Source of the DNA: CAZQEZ01 sp964592475
GTDB taxonomy: Bacteria > Bacteroidota > Bacteroidia > Cytophagales > Cyclobacteriaceae
Length of the DNA stretch: 52,511 bases
Direction: 5' to 3'
Assembly: GCA_964592475.1 (NCBI GenBank)
Contig: CAZQEZ010000009.1
Coordinates: 1 to 52,511, forward strand
Shown: positions 27,154 to 37,356 of the stretch, piece by piece
Layout of the letters: each line of letters starts with the position of its first letter
Numbering within the stretch: position 1 is the stretch's first letter
Translations under genes and position numbers: made by a program
The notes under the pieces: generated by a model
What the model was told of the DNA's origin: nothing
Database searches by the model: none
What the model saw: only the letters and a program-made list of their open reading frames with translations

Positions 27154-28395
27154 TTAATCTAATCCTTCCTTATCAAATTTTTTAACGAGAATAGTATGCC
27201 CCATCTTATCTCTTTTAGTGATTAAATATTTCTCGTTGTACATATTTGGAGGTATTTCAATGGCTACATTTTCTACAATTTCCAAGCCATAACCTATTAA
27301 TCCGGCACGTTTTTTAGGATTGTTAGAAAGTAATTTGATTTTTGAAACACCAAGATCTCTGAGAATTTGTGCCCCCACACCATAATCACGCTGATCCATT
27401 TTAAATCCTAAATGAAGATTAGCTTCCACCGTATCCATTCCTTCTTCTTGAAGTTTATAAGCTTTAAGCTTGTTAAGAAGCCCTATTCCCCTACCCTCTT
27501 GATTCATGTAGAGCACTACTCCTTTGCCGGCATTTTCAACCATTTGCATGGCAGCATGCAATTGGGAGCCACAGTCGCAACGCCTGGAGGCAAAAATATC
27601 GCCGGTGACACAAGAAGAATGCACTCTTACCAGTACCGGTTCATCTTGTTGCCAAGCACCTTTTACTAAAGCCAGATGCACTTCGCCCGTATTGGTTTGT
27701 TTATAGGCATTCAAATTAAAAGTGCCAAAGTCAGTGGGCATTTTTACGGTTGTTTCCTTTTCTATAAGGCTTTCTTTTTTTAATCGATAGAGTATCAAGT
27801 CTTTAATGGATACTAATTTTAGATTAAACCTGTTAGCTACTTTACGCAAATCCGGAAGCCGGGCCATGGTACCATCTTCATTGAGTATTTCAACCAGTAC
27901 GCCTGCTGCTTTGAAGCCTGCCAACCGGGCAAAATCTATGGCTGCTTCTGTGTGGCCAGTGCGGCGAAGCACGCCTCCCTTTTTGGCCTTGAGCGGAAAT
28001 ATATGTCCCGGCCGTCCTAAATCTTCAGGTTTGGTTTCATCAGCGGCTAGTGCTCTGATTGTTTTTGCTCTATCCTCTGTGGAAATTCCAGTGCCTGATG
28101 TTTTTCCTTTCAAATCTACGGATACCGTAAAAGGCGTTTCATACTTAGCAGTATTTTTTCCTACCATCATTTCCAAACCCAACTCCTCACATCGTTCTTC
28201 GGTAAGCGATGCACAGATCAAGCCTCTACCTTCTCGGGCCATAAAATTGACAATTTCCGGTGTTACGGTCTCCGCGGCACAAATGAAGTCGCCCTCGTTT
28301 TCACGATCTTCGTCGTCTACCACTATTATTATTTTTCCTTCTTTTATATCTTGAATAGCTTCCCCTACGGAATCTAATAAATTTTCGTCGTGCAT
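27154..28395 (-). CDS. ribBA: Bifunctional 3,4-dihydroxy-2-butanone-4-phosphate synthase / GTP cyclohydrolase II
   Basis: A 413-residue riboflavin-pathway enzyme. The N-terminal RibB domain (about 1-205) makes the four-carbon precursor from ribulose 5-phosphate; its acidic metal site is in VVDDEDRENEGDF. The C-terminal RibA domain (about 206-413) opens GTP and has the zinc cysteines in SSCVTGDIFASRRCDCGSQ and the catalytic region MNQEGRGIGL. First gene of the ribBA-hypothetical-surE operon. The short upstream gap (109 bases) shows no FMN riboswitch. Confidence 0.96.
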   Translation of the reverse strand: MHDENLLDSVGEAIQDIKEGKIIIVVDDEDRENEGDFICAAETVTPEIVNFMAREGRGLICASLTEERCEELGLEMMVGKNTAKYETPFTVSVDLKGKTSGTGISTEDRAKTIRALAADETKPEDLGRPGHIFPLKAKKGGVLRRTGHTEAAIDFARLAGFKAAGVLVEILNEDGTMARLPDLRKVANRFNLKLVSIKDLILYRLKKESLIEKETTVKMPTDFGTFNLNAYKQTNTGEVHLALVKGAWQQDEPVLVRVHSSCVTGDIFASRRCDCGSQLHAAMQMVENAGKGVVLYMNQEGRGIGLLNKLKAYKLQEEGMDTVEANLHLGFKMDQRDYGVGAQILRDLGVSKIKLLSNNPKKRAGLIGYGLEIVENVAIEIPPNMYNEKYLITKRDKMGHTILVKKFDKEGLD

Positions 28396-28504
28396 TGATC
28401 TATTTTTAAAAAAGCATTCTGATAAATGATAGCATTTATCCTATTTACAAAATTAAAACTCTTATCTACTTCAACGCTAATAACCGAATATAATTCGGAA
28501 AGCA

Positions 28505-31500
28505 TTAATTGTTTTTACTATTTTTGACATAGTTCTGTTTCACTTTATCTTCAATTTTGTTTTTGTTTGTAAATGGCGCCAGGCGAAATTGATAGTTGTA
28601 AGTTTTTGGCGTTATTCTAAAAGGCTTGTGGGGTCTTGCATTTAAAGACCAGCTATCGTCTCCACCAACGCCCATTTGCTTATAATCAATATTGATCGTA
28701 ATTTCATTTTCATCATTTAATTCGTAGGTATGCGTGGCATGCTCTATATTGCTCATGCTGTATGGCCAGGCCGAAAAATTGATATGTGGTTGACCCTTAA
28801 TTAATAATCCCTTACCTGCCTGATTGTAGATGGCAGCCCAACGTACTTCTTCACGATTTGCACTTTCTTGCGGGTAAATATAATCAACAAAAAATTCGGC
28901 TAAAGACATCTCATAATTTGACACAAATGCTGACAACTTACGATCTGCATAATTTTCATGAGGGCCCCTTCCATACCAAGCTACAGTATTGTATTCTATA
29001 GGTATTGCCATTTGCATGCCTACCCTGGGCAGGTTGGGCAAATCATCATTACCCTGTTCAAAATTGTATTTTACCATCACATTTCCATCTCCATAGATTT
29101 CATAACCTAAATTCAGCTTCGAACCTACCTGAGGCAACTGTGTAAATGCTTCAATTAGAACTATTTGCTTGGTGGGTGTTTGCATGCTAAACGATGTTAC
29201 ATCGATATCATCGGCGGCAGTTTTCCAAATGCCCTGTCTTTCCGGCATTTTAGATCCCTTATCATTATCAGTTGGTGCCCGCCAAAAGTTTGGTCTCAAT
29301 GGCCTTTTTATCAGCTCGCCCTTGTTATAAATGTAAGAAGTAATTGCAGCGGATTGCTTACTGATGCTTACACTAAAATTGGTACCGGAGACTGTAACCT
29401 GTTCGGCAGTTTCATTAATTAGTAATGAATCCATTTCAAAAATATTGACCGAGGGCAATTCCGGTGATTGGTAAGGAAGTTGTAATTGATTAGTTGCCAC
29501 TACATGACCTGCATCTGCAAATACTTTATCTTCTATGGTTACCCATTTCACCACCAACCAATATTCTGCCCCTGCTTTTAGTTTAGGTTTTTTAAAGCCT
29601 AACGATATCACTTTGCTCTCGCCGGGCTTGATAGATAAATCTTTAATTTTACCATCTTTTATTTCCTTTCCATTTTCGTACAAATACCAATAACCTTGCA
29701 GCTTATTTATATCAGTAAAATGATGCCAATTTGTTATCTTTACTTTACCTTCATTTAAATCATATGCCTGAACTTTTACCGGTTGAAAAATACTTTTGCA
29801 TTCAAATAAGGCTGGCTGTGGTGATCGATCAGGAAATACCACCCCATTTAAACAAAAGTTGCCTGTATTAATAGAGTCACCAAAATCGCCACCATAAGCA
29901 TAATATTTTTCTCCATCTGCTGCAGTTTGAGCCAGCCCCTGGTCTACCCAATCCCAAATAAAAGCACCCATAAACTGTGGTTCTTCTCTGATAACATCCC
30001 AAAATTCAAATAAATTACCAGTGGAATTACCCATAGAATGGGCATATTCGCAGTACATTATCGGACGATTATCAGGCTTTTCTTTTAGTAACTGTTGCAT
30101 TTCTGGCAACGGGGTGTACATCCGACTGTAAACATCTACATAGACCTCATCTGCTATTTGCCCGCTTATCTGGGCCGATTCATTGTGTACGGGTCTACTT
30201 GGATCATAATAATGCATCCAGGCAGCCATAGTAGCATGATTGGCACCGGTGCCAGATTCATTGCCCAGCGACCACATTATGATACTGGGGTGATTTTTAT
30301 CTCTTTCTACCATTCGAATACCTCTGTCTAAAAATGCTCCGGCCCATTGGGGTAATGCAGACAGGTAGCCACCGGTTTCGTGCGTTTCAATATTGGCTTC
30401 ATCGATAACATAAAGACCGTATTCGTCACAGATATCGTACCATTCGGGATTGTTAGGGTAGTGACTGGTACGCACAGCGTTGAAGTTGTATTGCTTCATC
30501 AATTTTGCATCTTCTATCATCGATTCCCTGTTAACTGTTTTACCTGTAAAAGGGTCGTGATCATGTCGATTAGCGCCATATAGCTTTACGGGCTTACCAT
30601 TTACTTTGAATACTCCTTCTTCAATTGCAACTTCTCTAAAGCCAATTTTACTACTCCTACTTTCCTTTACATTTCCTCCGTCATCTTTCAAGGTAAGCAC
30701 CATAGTATATAAATTAGGATATTCAGCACTCCATTTGAGTGGATTATCAATCGTCACCTTAAATTCTGGCAACATTGCTCTACCCAATCTCGGTTGCCAT
30801 TTGGACTTGATTAGTTCCTCTACCATCATCACCTGTTTTGCAGGCAATATTTCATTTTTGTTGTTATCAAAAAGCTGCATTTCCAATTGCCAACGTTCTT
30901 TATTATTTTCATCTTGCAAATGTAATTTAGGAACTACCCTAAGCTCAGCATCTTCATAATTTTCATCTAATTCTGTTTTGACAAAAAAATCGTAAATATG
31001 AGATTGAGGCATTGCTTCCAAATACACTTCCCGATGAATACCACTTAACCGCCAGTGATCCTGATCTTCCAGATAGCTGCCATCGCTCCATCGATACACC
31101 TTCACGTCTACCTTGTTTTGCCCGGGTTGCACACTTTTGGTAATGTCAAATTCGGCGGGTAGCCGGCTGTCCTGACTATAGCCCGTCAATTCGCCGTTTA
31201 TCCAAAGATAAAAAGCAGAACTCACGCCACCGAAATGAATTATTATTCTCTTATCCTGCCAATCTTTGGGTATTTCAAAAGTGGTGCTATATAAGCCCAA
31301 CTGGTTACTTTGATGCGGTGCTTGACCACTTTTAGGAACATACGGTGGACTTACCGGTAAAAAAGGATAAACAATATTGGTATAAATGGGAGTGCCAAAC
31401 CCTTGCAATTCCCAATTGCCCGGCACCTTTATATCATCCCAATTTTCATTGAAGCTATTTTTAATAAAAAAAGAATTTTGATCTTGCTGATTTTCATCTA

Positions 31501-31732
31501 TAGAGGAAATGTATTTAAATTTCCACTGACCATTCAATGATTTAAAACCTGATGAAGTATTTCTATTATTAGCTAAGGCAGCTGCTACATTAGAATATGA
31601 GTAACTGGTAGCTCTTGCTTTCATTTTGTTTTTTCCAAAATACTGAGGATTTTCCCAGTCGTTTTGTGCGGATACTGCTGAAAATGAAACCATTAACAAC
31701 AGTAAGATGTAGCAATAATATTTCGTATGCAT
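28505..31732 (-). CDS. Exported GH2 beta-galactosidase (LacZ-like)
   Basis: A 1075-residue glycoside hydrolase family 2 enzyme with a signal peptide (cleavage near AVSAQ, residue 23), so periplasmic or surface-facing. Domain order follows LacZ: sugar-binding domain (about 60-235), immunoglobulin-like domain, TIM barrel (about 350-650) with acid/base E492 in WSLGNESGTGANH and nucleophile E562 in MYCEYAHSMGN, then the C-terminal beta-galactosidase small-chain domain (about 790-1060). It hydrolyses terminal beta-galactosides. It is a single gene with no SusC/SusD pair beside it. The substrate in a marine setting may be algal galactan oligosaccharides rather than lactose; that is inference. Confidence 0.93.
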   Translation of the reverse strand: MHTKYYCYILLLLMVSFSAVSAQNDWENPQYFGKNKMKARATSYSYSNVAAALANNRNTSSGFKSLNGQWKFKYISSIDENQQDQNSFFIKNSFNENWDDIKVPGNWELQGFGTPIYTNIVYPFLPVSPPYVPKSGQAPHQSNQLGLYSTTFEIPKDWQDKRIIIHFGGVSSAFYLWINGELTGYSQDSRLPAEFDITKSVQPGQNKVDVKVYRWSDGSYLEDQDHWRLSGIHREVYLEAMPQSHIYDFFVKTELDENYEDAELRVVPKLHLQDENNKERWQLEMQLFDNNKNEILPAKQVMMVEELIKSKWQPRLGRAMLPEFKVTIDNPLKWSAEYPNLYTMVLTLKDDGGNVKESRSSKIGFREVAIEEGVFKVNGKPVKLYGANRHDHDPFTGKTVNRESMIEDAKLMKQYNFNAVRTSHYPNNPEWYDICDEYGLYVIDEANIETHETGGYLSALPQWAGAFLDRGIRMVERDKNHPSIIMWSLGNESGTGANHATMAAWMHYYDPSRPVHNESAQISGQIADEVYVDVYSRMYTPLPEMQQLLKEKPDNRPIMYCEYAHSMGNSTGNLFEFWDVIREEPQFMGAFIWDWVDQGLAQTAADGEKYYAYGGDFGDSINTGNFCLNGVVFPDRSPQPALFECKSIFQPVKVQAYDLNEGKVKITNWHHFTDINKLQGYWYLYENGKEIKDGKIKDLSIKPGESKVISLGFKKPKLKAGAEYWLVVKWVTIEDKVFADAGHVVATNQLQLPYQSPELPSVNIFEMDSLLINETAEQVTVSGTNFSVSISKQSAAITSYIYNKGELIKRPLRPNFWRAPTDNDKGSKMPERQGIWKTAADDIDVTSFSMQTPTKQIVLIEAFTQLPQVGSKLNLGYEIYGDGNVMVKYNFEQGNDDLPNLPRVGMQMAIPIEYNTVAWYGRGPHENYADRKLSAFVSNYEMSLAEFFVDYIYPQESANREEVRWAAIYNQAGKGLLIKGQPHINFSAWPYSMSNIEHATHTYELNDENEITINIDYKQMGVGGDDSWSLNARPHKPFRITPKTYNYQFRLAPFTNKNKIEDKVKQNYVKNSKNN

Positions 31733-31940
31733 TGTAATATATTATTCAATAATAACAATTTTTTGAGGCAGGAAAGATAGTGATTTATAAAAAAAGGTTA
31801 ATGACAAAAGTCAGATAATTAAAAAGTGTGATTATATTGTTTTGAAATAGCAACATATTAAGTTGAATACGATTAAGTGTGAAATCTAAGTAAAGTAATA
31901 ATTGTTATGTTAAATTGCTACAAGTTATGGATAGTAAGAA

Positions 31941-31948
31941 TATTTTTG
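31941..31948 (+). promoter_or_regulatory. Candidate -7 element of the serine hydrolase gene
   Basis: TATTTTTG matches TAnnTTTG exactly and lies 34 bases before the TTG start. The best -33 match, ATTG at 31914-31917, is 23 bases away, slightly wide, so the assignment is tentative. Confidence 0.35.
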
Positions 31949-31982
31949 CATCAGTAGAAATTTATTAGGAGAGAAGATTTAA

Positions 31983-33356
31983 TTGAATATAGAAGTGCGG
32001 CATCTTTTTTTAATAATCGGATTATTTTTTTGCTTGTCTACAAGCATTAAAGCAGAAAATGATACTATTCGCGATAAGGTTATAATCAATAAACCTATAT
32101 CCAATCAGGAACGGCATTACGATACATTTATTCACGTAGAGACAGAGGTGACCAAGCTTTTGGATCACTATGGAATAACAGGTGCTTCCATGGCTATAGT
32201 ACGCGATGGGAACCTGTTATATACTAAAGGCTACGGCTATGCTGATAAAGAAAATGATATAAAAACATTGCCTCAGCATCAATTTAGAATAGCAAGTGTT
32301 TCTAAGCTCATCACTGCTGTAGCTGTTTTTAAATTGATTGAAGCCAATGTTTTATCACTCGACCAGCAGGTATTTGGTGAAGGCGGTGTATTAGATAAAG
32401 CTATTTATAAAGCCCATATTTATGACGAACGAATCAATAGCATTACCATCAGGCACCTGCTTACTCATTCGGCTGGCTGGAACCCTAGTAAGAAGGGTGA
32501 TCCTATGTTTAACCCATTGCTTGTAACGGAAGGTAATGATATTTTTGTAGATGCCAATTTGACTAACCTGATATCCTTTGCCTTAAAACAAGGCCTTCAG
32601 CACTATCCGGGAAGAGAAAGTCATTATTTCAATCTTGGCTATTGCATGCTCGGTGAAATAATTGCCACTGTATCTGGCACCTCTTATGAGGAATACGTGC
32701 AAAAAGCCATATTGGAGCCTTTGCGAATTGAAAGCATGGCATTGGGTAAAAATATGAAAAAAGACAAATTGCCTAATGAAGTGGTCTATTACGACTATCA
32801 TAAAAGAAATAGTTTTACCGGAAGTGGAAAGCTGGTTCCTAGGCCTTATGGCGGCACCCCTATTGAATTGTTAGGACCAAGTGGAGGTTGGGTAGCTAAT
32901 ATTATAGATTTAATGAAATTGCTAAATGCTATTGACGGGCACGATAGCAGACCCGACTTTTTAAGTGAAGAGTCCGTTAAAGAAATGACGAAAATGAAAG
33001 CTGGCATTCTGCCCATGGGCTGGATAGCTGTGGGTAAAAATGATGATTGGCTGCGCACGGGGACTTTAGCGGGGTCTCATGCCTTGTTTTTAAGAAAAAG
33101 CAATGGCATAAACTATGGCATACTGGCCAATAGTAGTACCGAAAGAAGTCATAATTTTAGTAAAGAAATGTATGTAGCCATAGAGCGAGGAATTAAGAAA
33201 GTAAATTACTGGCCCGATTACGATTTGTTTGAATCTTTGAAAAAAGAGTTTATGGTGTTACAAAAATCTTCTCATCCAGGTCCTATTCAGCACAACCTGT
33301 ATTCGAAAATACCGCAACCTATTCCTGAAGAAGCTTTACTCACCCAGAAGAATTGA
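31983..33356 (+). CDS. Serine hydrolase of the beta-lactamase/class C-like family
   Basis: A 457-residue exported protein with an N-terminal hydrophobic signal segment (residues 7-24). Active-site motifs of the class C/DD-peptidase group are present: S105-V-S-K108 (nucleophile and base) and Y215-F-N217. A GTLAG segment near residue 360 stands where the KTG box is expected. The family includes D-aminopeptidases, esterases and class C beta-lactamases; no antibiotic role can be claimed from sequence. The start is TTG at 31983, supported by an aggagag ribosome-binding site at about 31969-31975; no upstream ATG fits. Divergent from the beta-galactosidase gene. Confidence 0.82.
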   Translation: MNIEVRHLFLIIGLFFCLSTSIKAENDTIRDKVIINKPISNQERHYDTFIHVETEVTKLLDHYGITGASMAIVRDGNLLYTKGYGYADKENDIKTLPQHQFRIASVSKLITAVAVFKLIEANVLSLDQQVFGEGGVLDKAIYKAHIYDERINSITIRHLLTHSAGWNPSKKGDPMFNPLLVTEGNDIFVDANLTNLISFALKQGLQHYPGRESHYFNLGYCMLGEIIATVSGTSYEEYVQKAILEPLRIESMALGKNMKKDKLPNEVVYYDYHKRNSFTGSGKLVPRPYGGTPIELLGPSGGWVANIIDLMKLLNAIDGHDSRPDFLSEESVKEMTKMKAGILPMGWIAVGKNDDWLRTGTLAGSHALFLRKSNGINYGILANSSTERSHNFSKEMYVAIERGIKKVNYWPDYDLFESLKKEFMVLQKSSHPGPIQHNLYSKIPQPIPEEALLTQKN

Positions 33357-33461
33357 TAACATAATCTTGAGCAAATGGTAATAATATTACATTATTTTTA
33401 AGTATCGATTCCAACAATTTAGTATATATTCTCGTAATGCAACCTTGTAAATGATTTGGAA

Positions 33462-34814
33462 ATGATTATGAACAATAGTGAAATAGCAGAAATACAAATG
33501 GCAAACATTGATTCGCCTGAAATAGACATACCAAAAACCGATCAACCAAGAATTTTAATAATTGGTGGTGGCTTTGCCGGCATTGAGATGGCAAAAAAAT
33601 TACAATCGAAACATTATCAGGTTGTAATGCTCGACCGGCACAACTATCATACTTTTCAGCCACTCCTGTACCAGGTAGCCACCGCCGGATTGGAACCAGA
33701 CAGTATTGCTGGTCCGCTGCGTAAAATCATATTGAACAATCACCATCTCTATTTTAGAATGGCAACAGCCGAAAAAATTGATACGGAAGAGCAAACAGTT
33801 CATACCAATATCGGCTCTATAAGCTATGATTACCTTGTGGTAGCCAATGGTTCCAAAACCAATTATTTTGGTAATGAGGATATTTATAAGAATGCTTTTC
33901 CGCTTAAACAGGTGCCACAGGCACTGGATTTACGCAGCCAAATTTTACAAAATTTTGAAAAAGCTGTAGTAACAAAAGATCAAGAAGAGCTAAAAAGGTT
34001 ATTGACTTTCGTGATTGTAGGTGGAGGTCCTACTGGGGTAGAACTTGCTGGTGCATTGGGTGAATTAAAAAACCATGTTTTGCCCAAAGATTATCCCGAC
34101 CTGGATTTTAATCAAATGGATATTTACCTGGTAGAAGGCCTGGAAAGATTATTGCCAGCCATGAATGATTTTGCCGGAGAAAAGGCAACTAAATACCTGC
34201 AGAAATTTGATGTTATAATAAAAACTAAAACAATGGTGACCAACTTTGACGGTAAAAAGGTGGTAATGAATGATGATACTGAACTAATTAGTAGCACTTT
34301 GATATGGGCTGCAGGTGTGCAAGGAAATGTATTAGATGGTATACCGGAGCATGCAATAGAAAAAAGCAGAATTAGTGTAAATGAATACAACCAGGTAAAT
34401 GGTCTGGAAAATGTATTTGCTATAGGCGACATAGCCGCACAAAAAAGCAAAAAAAACCCACAAGGTCTTCCAATGCTGGCTCCAGTAGCCATGCAACAAG
34501 GAAGGCATCTGGCTAAAAATTTTAAAAAAATAGCTCTTGGTAAACAAATGGTTCCCTTTGATTATTTTGATAAAGGCACCATGGCCACTATTGGTAGAAA
34601 TAAAGCAGTGGTAAACTTGCCTAAAAACCTCAATTTTGGTGGCTTCTTTGCCTGGTACGTGTGGCTTTTTGTACATTTGCTTTACATCATCGGTTTCCGC
34701 CGCAAGATTATAGTCTTCCTCAATTGGGTTTGGAATTATGTCACTTACGATCGAGGAACACGTTTGATCATTAGGCCCTTTATTAGGAGCAAGAGCTTGA
34801 CACCCAAAGATTAA
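33462..34814 (+). CDS. NAD(P)/FAD-dependent oxidoreductase, type II NADH dehydrogenase-like
   Basis: A roughly 450-residue flavoprotein with two Rossmann motifs, ILIIGGGFAGIEMAKKL for FAD and FVIVGGGPTGVELAGALGEL for NADH. It also has NVFAIGDIAAQ and the quinone-site-like MLAPVAMQQGRHLAKN. The C-terminus has an amphipathic/hydrophobic membrane anchor (WLFVHLLYIIGFRRKIIVFLNW), typical of NDH-2. It should oxidise NADH and reduce membrane quinone without pumping ions. I start it at ATG 33462; an in-frame TTG at 33456 and an ATG at 33468 are alternatives, and no ribosome-binding site decides. The cation-chloride cotransporter follows 236 bases later. Confidence 0.87.
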   Translation: MIMNNSEIAEIQMANIDSPEIDIPKTDQPRILIIGGGFAGIEMAKKLQSKHYQVVMLDRHNYHTFQPLLYQVATAGLEPDSIAGPLRKIILNNHHLYFRMATAEKIDTEEQTVHTNIGSISYDYLVVANGSKTNYFGNEDIYKNAFPLKQVPQALDLRSQILQNFEKAVVTKDQEELKRLLTFVIVGGGPTGVELAGALGELKNHVLPKDYPDLDFNQMDIYLVEGLERLLPAMNDFAGEKATKYLQKFDVIIKTKTMVTNFDGKKVVMNDDTELISSTLIWAAGVQGNVLDGIPEHAIEKSRISVNEYNQVNGLENVFAIGDIAAQKSKKNPQGLPMLAPVAMQQGRHLAKNFKKIALGKQMVPFDYFDKGTMATIGRNKAVVNLPKNLNFGGFFAWYVWLFVHLLYIIGFRRKIIVFLNWVWNYVTYDRGTRLIIRPFIRSKSLTPKD

Positions 34815-35050
34815 AGAACGACAATTCTGATACCATGAAAGATTACGGTGCGGGCTAGCCTCTTATATCACCTCAGTGAGTCGCTCAAAGATCAAAAGAA
34901 GACTATACCACCCAAGCAAGTCCTATTGTATAGTGTTGTCTATACCTGTTTTTTTAGGTAAAAAATTTTATTTTAATTTATCAGCAAAAATAGACATCTT
35001 CTTTTTATGGACTTATCTTTGACACTTTATCATTTTTTAAATTGAAGCTA

Positions 35051-37276
35051 ATGGTTTGGAACTTTAACCAAATTATAAAAAACATAAAAAATAAACCCAA
35101 AGAAGAAGCAAGTTCTAAACTAAGTACATTCGGCGGTGTATTTACTCCTTCTATTTTAACGATCCTTGGCGTTATCATGTACTTGAGGTTTGGCTGGGTG
35201 GTAGGAAACGTAGGCTTGATAGGTACGCTGATAATTGTTACCTTATCCACCACCATTACTTTTCTTACCAGCTTATCGATAGCCAGTATAGCCACTGACA
35301 AAACCATTCGCACGGGAGGGGCTTATTACATGATCAGCCGTTCTTTGGGTATTGAATCCGGAGGAGCTGTAGGCATCCCTCTTTATCTGGCTCAAACATT
35401 TTCCATAGCCTTGTACACCATTGGTTTTGCCGAAAGTTTAGCATTGATATTTCCTTCTTTAAACTTAAAAATAATAGCCTTTGTAGTAACTATTGGTATT
35501 TCTGCCCTAGCGCTAATTTCTGCTAAAGTTGCCATAAAATCTCAGTATTTTGTGATGGCAGCTATTGTTATATCATTGATAAGTTTGGTACTGGGTAAGC
35601 CTTTAGAAAATACAGAAATAGAATTATGGGGCCTTCCCCAAAGTAAATCAGAGCCTTTTTGGCAGGTATTTGCAGTATTCTTTCCTGCAGTTACAGGTAT
35701 AATGGCCGGTGTAAGTCTTTCCGGTAATTTAAAAAACCCATCAAAATCAATCCCTAAAGGCACTTTTATGGCTGTAGGAGTAGGCTACGTAGTGTATATG
35801 TTACTGCCTATCATTTTAGCCAATAGGGCAGATGCTATTACCATGGTGGAAGACCCGCTGATTATGAGGAGAATTGCCTGGTTTGGCGGTGCTATATTAA
35901 TTGGAGTATGGGGTGCCTCACTATCCAGTGCAATGGGAAGTATATTAGGTGCTCCAAGAGTATTACAGGCTTTGGTGAGAGATGGTGTTTTTCCCGGTTG
36001 GCTTAAATGGCTGGGCAAAGGAACTAAAGACGATGATACTCCACGGTTGGGCACCTACTTTACCATGGTAATCGCGCTCTGTGCCGTTATGTTGGGTAAA
36101 CTGGAAATAATTGCACCTATCCTTACCATGTTTTTTCTTACTACCTACGGAGTATTAAATTTATCTGCCGGACTGGAAAGATTTTTAGGTAGTCCTTCTT
36201 TTCGACCAAAATTTAAAGTACACTGGATATTTTCATTACTTGGAGCTATCGGTTGTATTGCAGTTATGCTGTTGATCAATGCATTCGCAACTGTTATTGC
36301 AGCAATTTTTGTGGCAACGGTGTACTTATGGCTGGAAAGAAGAAACCTAAAAACCACCTGGGGTGATGTACGCCAAGGGCTTTGGATGGAACTGGTAAGA
36401 GCAGGATTGCTTAGGCTAAAAACAGTAACCGACCCAAAAAATTGGAGACCTCATTTGCTTGTACTTACCGGGGCACCAAGTAAGCGCTGGCATCTTATCC
36501 ATTTTGCCCGCGAGCTTTCTCAAAACAAAGGTCTCATGACCATAAGCACCATAATGTTATCCTCTGATAAGGTAACACAAAATCGACGCTATGCAATGGA
36601 AGAAAATATTCGGGATTTTTTGATACAAAAAGAGGTACGCAGCCTGGTGAAAGTAACTTCGGCAAAAGACCCTTTTACTGGTAGCAAAATGCTGGTAGAC
36701 ACCTACGGCCTTGGTTCTTTAGTGCCTAATACAATATTACTCGGTGATACAAGGCAGCCTTCTCATCTAATAGATTACTGTGATATGATCAGCCATTTTT
36801 TTCAGTCTAAAAGAAACGTGATTATCTTAAAAGATGATGAGGAAAGAGGCTTTGGTAAATTTAAGCAAATAGACGTGTGGTGGGGTGGATTAAAAGGCAA
36901 TGGTAGTTTGATGATAGTATTGGCGTATCTTTTGCAAAATAGCTTAGACTGGCGTGGTGCTTCCATTACTTTGAAAATGGTGGTTCCCAATGACACTGCT
37001 GCAATAGATGCTGAAAAAAACTTAAGCCAGGTGGTGGAAAGTTTAAGAATCGACCTTGATAAACATGTAATAGTAGCTAATGGAAGAAATTTTTGGGAAA
37101 TTATCGATACTTCTTCTCGTAATTCCGATTTAGTATTTTTAGGTATGGCCGAACCAAAAAGTGATTACCACGAATATTATCAAAATTTCATACAGAAAAC
37201 AAGTCGATTACCCACAACTTTGTTCGTTTTAGCCGCGCAAGATTTAGTATTTGGTGATATATTAATGAAAGAATAA
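35051..37276 (+). CDS. SLC12-type cation-chloride cotransporter homologue
   Basis: A roughly 741-residue membrane protein of the amino acid-polyamine-organocation superfamily that resembles animal NKCC/KCC carriers. The first helix has the hallmark FGGVFTPSILTILGVIMYLRFGWVVG (read here in pieces), followed by RTGGAYYMISRSLGIE and SLSGNLKNPSKSIPKGT. About 11-12 transmembrane helices span residues 25-450, and a soluble C-terminal domain (about 460-741) begins with LVLTGAPSKRWHLIHFAREL. Animal relatives move Na+, K+ and Cl- together; the ions moved here are unproven. Start chosen at ATG 35051; an in-frame TTG at 35042 would add three residues. It converges on the sodium-pump rhodopsin gene across a shared terminator. 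Confidence 0.85.
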   Translation: MVWNFNQIIKNIKNKPKEEASSKLSTFGGVFTPSILTILGVIMYLRFGWVVGNVGLIGTLIIVTLSTTITFLTSLSIASIATDKTIRTGGAYYMISRSLGIESGGAVGIPLYLAQTFSIALYTIGFAESLALIFPSLNLKIIAFVVTIGISALALISAKVAIKSQYFVMAAIVISLISLVLGKPLENTEIELWGLPQSKSEPFWQVFAVFFPAVTGIMAGVSLSGNLKNPSKSIPKGTFMAVGVGYVVYMLLPIILANRADAITMVEDPLIMRRIAWFGGAILIGVWGASLSSAMGSILGAPRVLQALVRDGVFPGWLKWLGKGTKDDDTPRLGTYFTMVIALCAVMLGKLEIIAPILTMFFLTTYGVLNLSAGLERFLGSPSFRPKFKVHWIFSLLGAIGCIAVMLLINAFATVIAAIFVATVYLWLERRNLKTTWGDVRQGLWMELVRAGLLRLKTVTDPKNWRPHLLVLTGAPSKRWHLIHFARELSQNKGLMTISTIMLSSDKVTQNRRYAMEENIRDFLIQKEVRSLVKVTSAKDPFTGSKMLVDTYGLGSLVPNTILLGDTRQPSHLIDYCDMISHFFQSKRNVIILKDDEERGFGKFKQIDVWWGGLKGNGSLMIVLAYLLQNSLDWRGASITLKMVVPNDTAAIDAEKNLSQVVESLRIDLDKHVIVANGRNFWEIIDTSSRNSDLVFLGMAEPKSDYHEYYQNFIQKTSRLPTTLFVLAAQDLVFGDILMKE

Positions 37277-37291
37277 AATCTGAGAACCAAC

Positions 37292-37323
37292 ACAAAAGGA
37301 GGTTCAAAAATACCTCCTTTTGT
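37292..37323. terminator. Bidirectional terminator between the cotransporter and the rhodopsin gene
   Basis: A perfect 12-bp stem, 37292-37303 (acaaaaggaggt) with 37312-37323 (acctccttttgt), has an 8-base loop. A-rich and T-rich flanks within the arms allow use from both converging genes. Confidence 0.8.
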
Positions 37324-37356
37324 TCTATTAACCAATTAAAATAAATTCATTAATAT

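Noticed and set aside
27806..28354. 182-residue frame antisense to ribBA
   Set aside because: Shadow of the conserved ribBA coding strand; Ser/Pro-rich and without motifs.
28396..28504. FMN riboswitch before ribBA
   Set aside because: The region is only 109 bases, AT-rich, and lacks the conserved multi-stem RFN motifs.
28505..31732. Polysaccharide utilisation locus around the beta-galactosidase
   Set aside because: No SusC/SusD pair, no second glycoside hydrolase and no sulfatase nearby. The TonB receptor at 42479-44836 is far away and lacks a SusD partner.
31983..33356. Antibiotic-resistance class C beta-lactamase
   Set aside because: The S-x-x-K and Y-x-N motifs are shared with many esterases and peptidases, and a clear KTG box is missing. 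Resistance cannot be claimed.
34124..34676. Frames antisense to the NDH-2-like gene
   Set aside because: Overlap a well-supported flavoprotein gene and show no family features.
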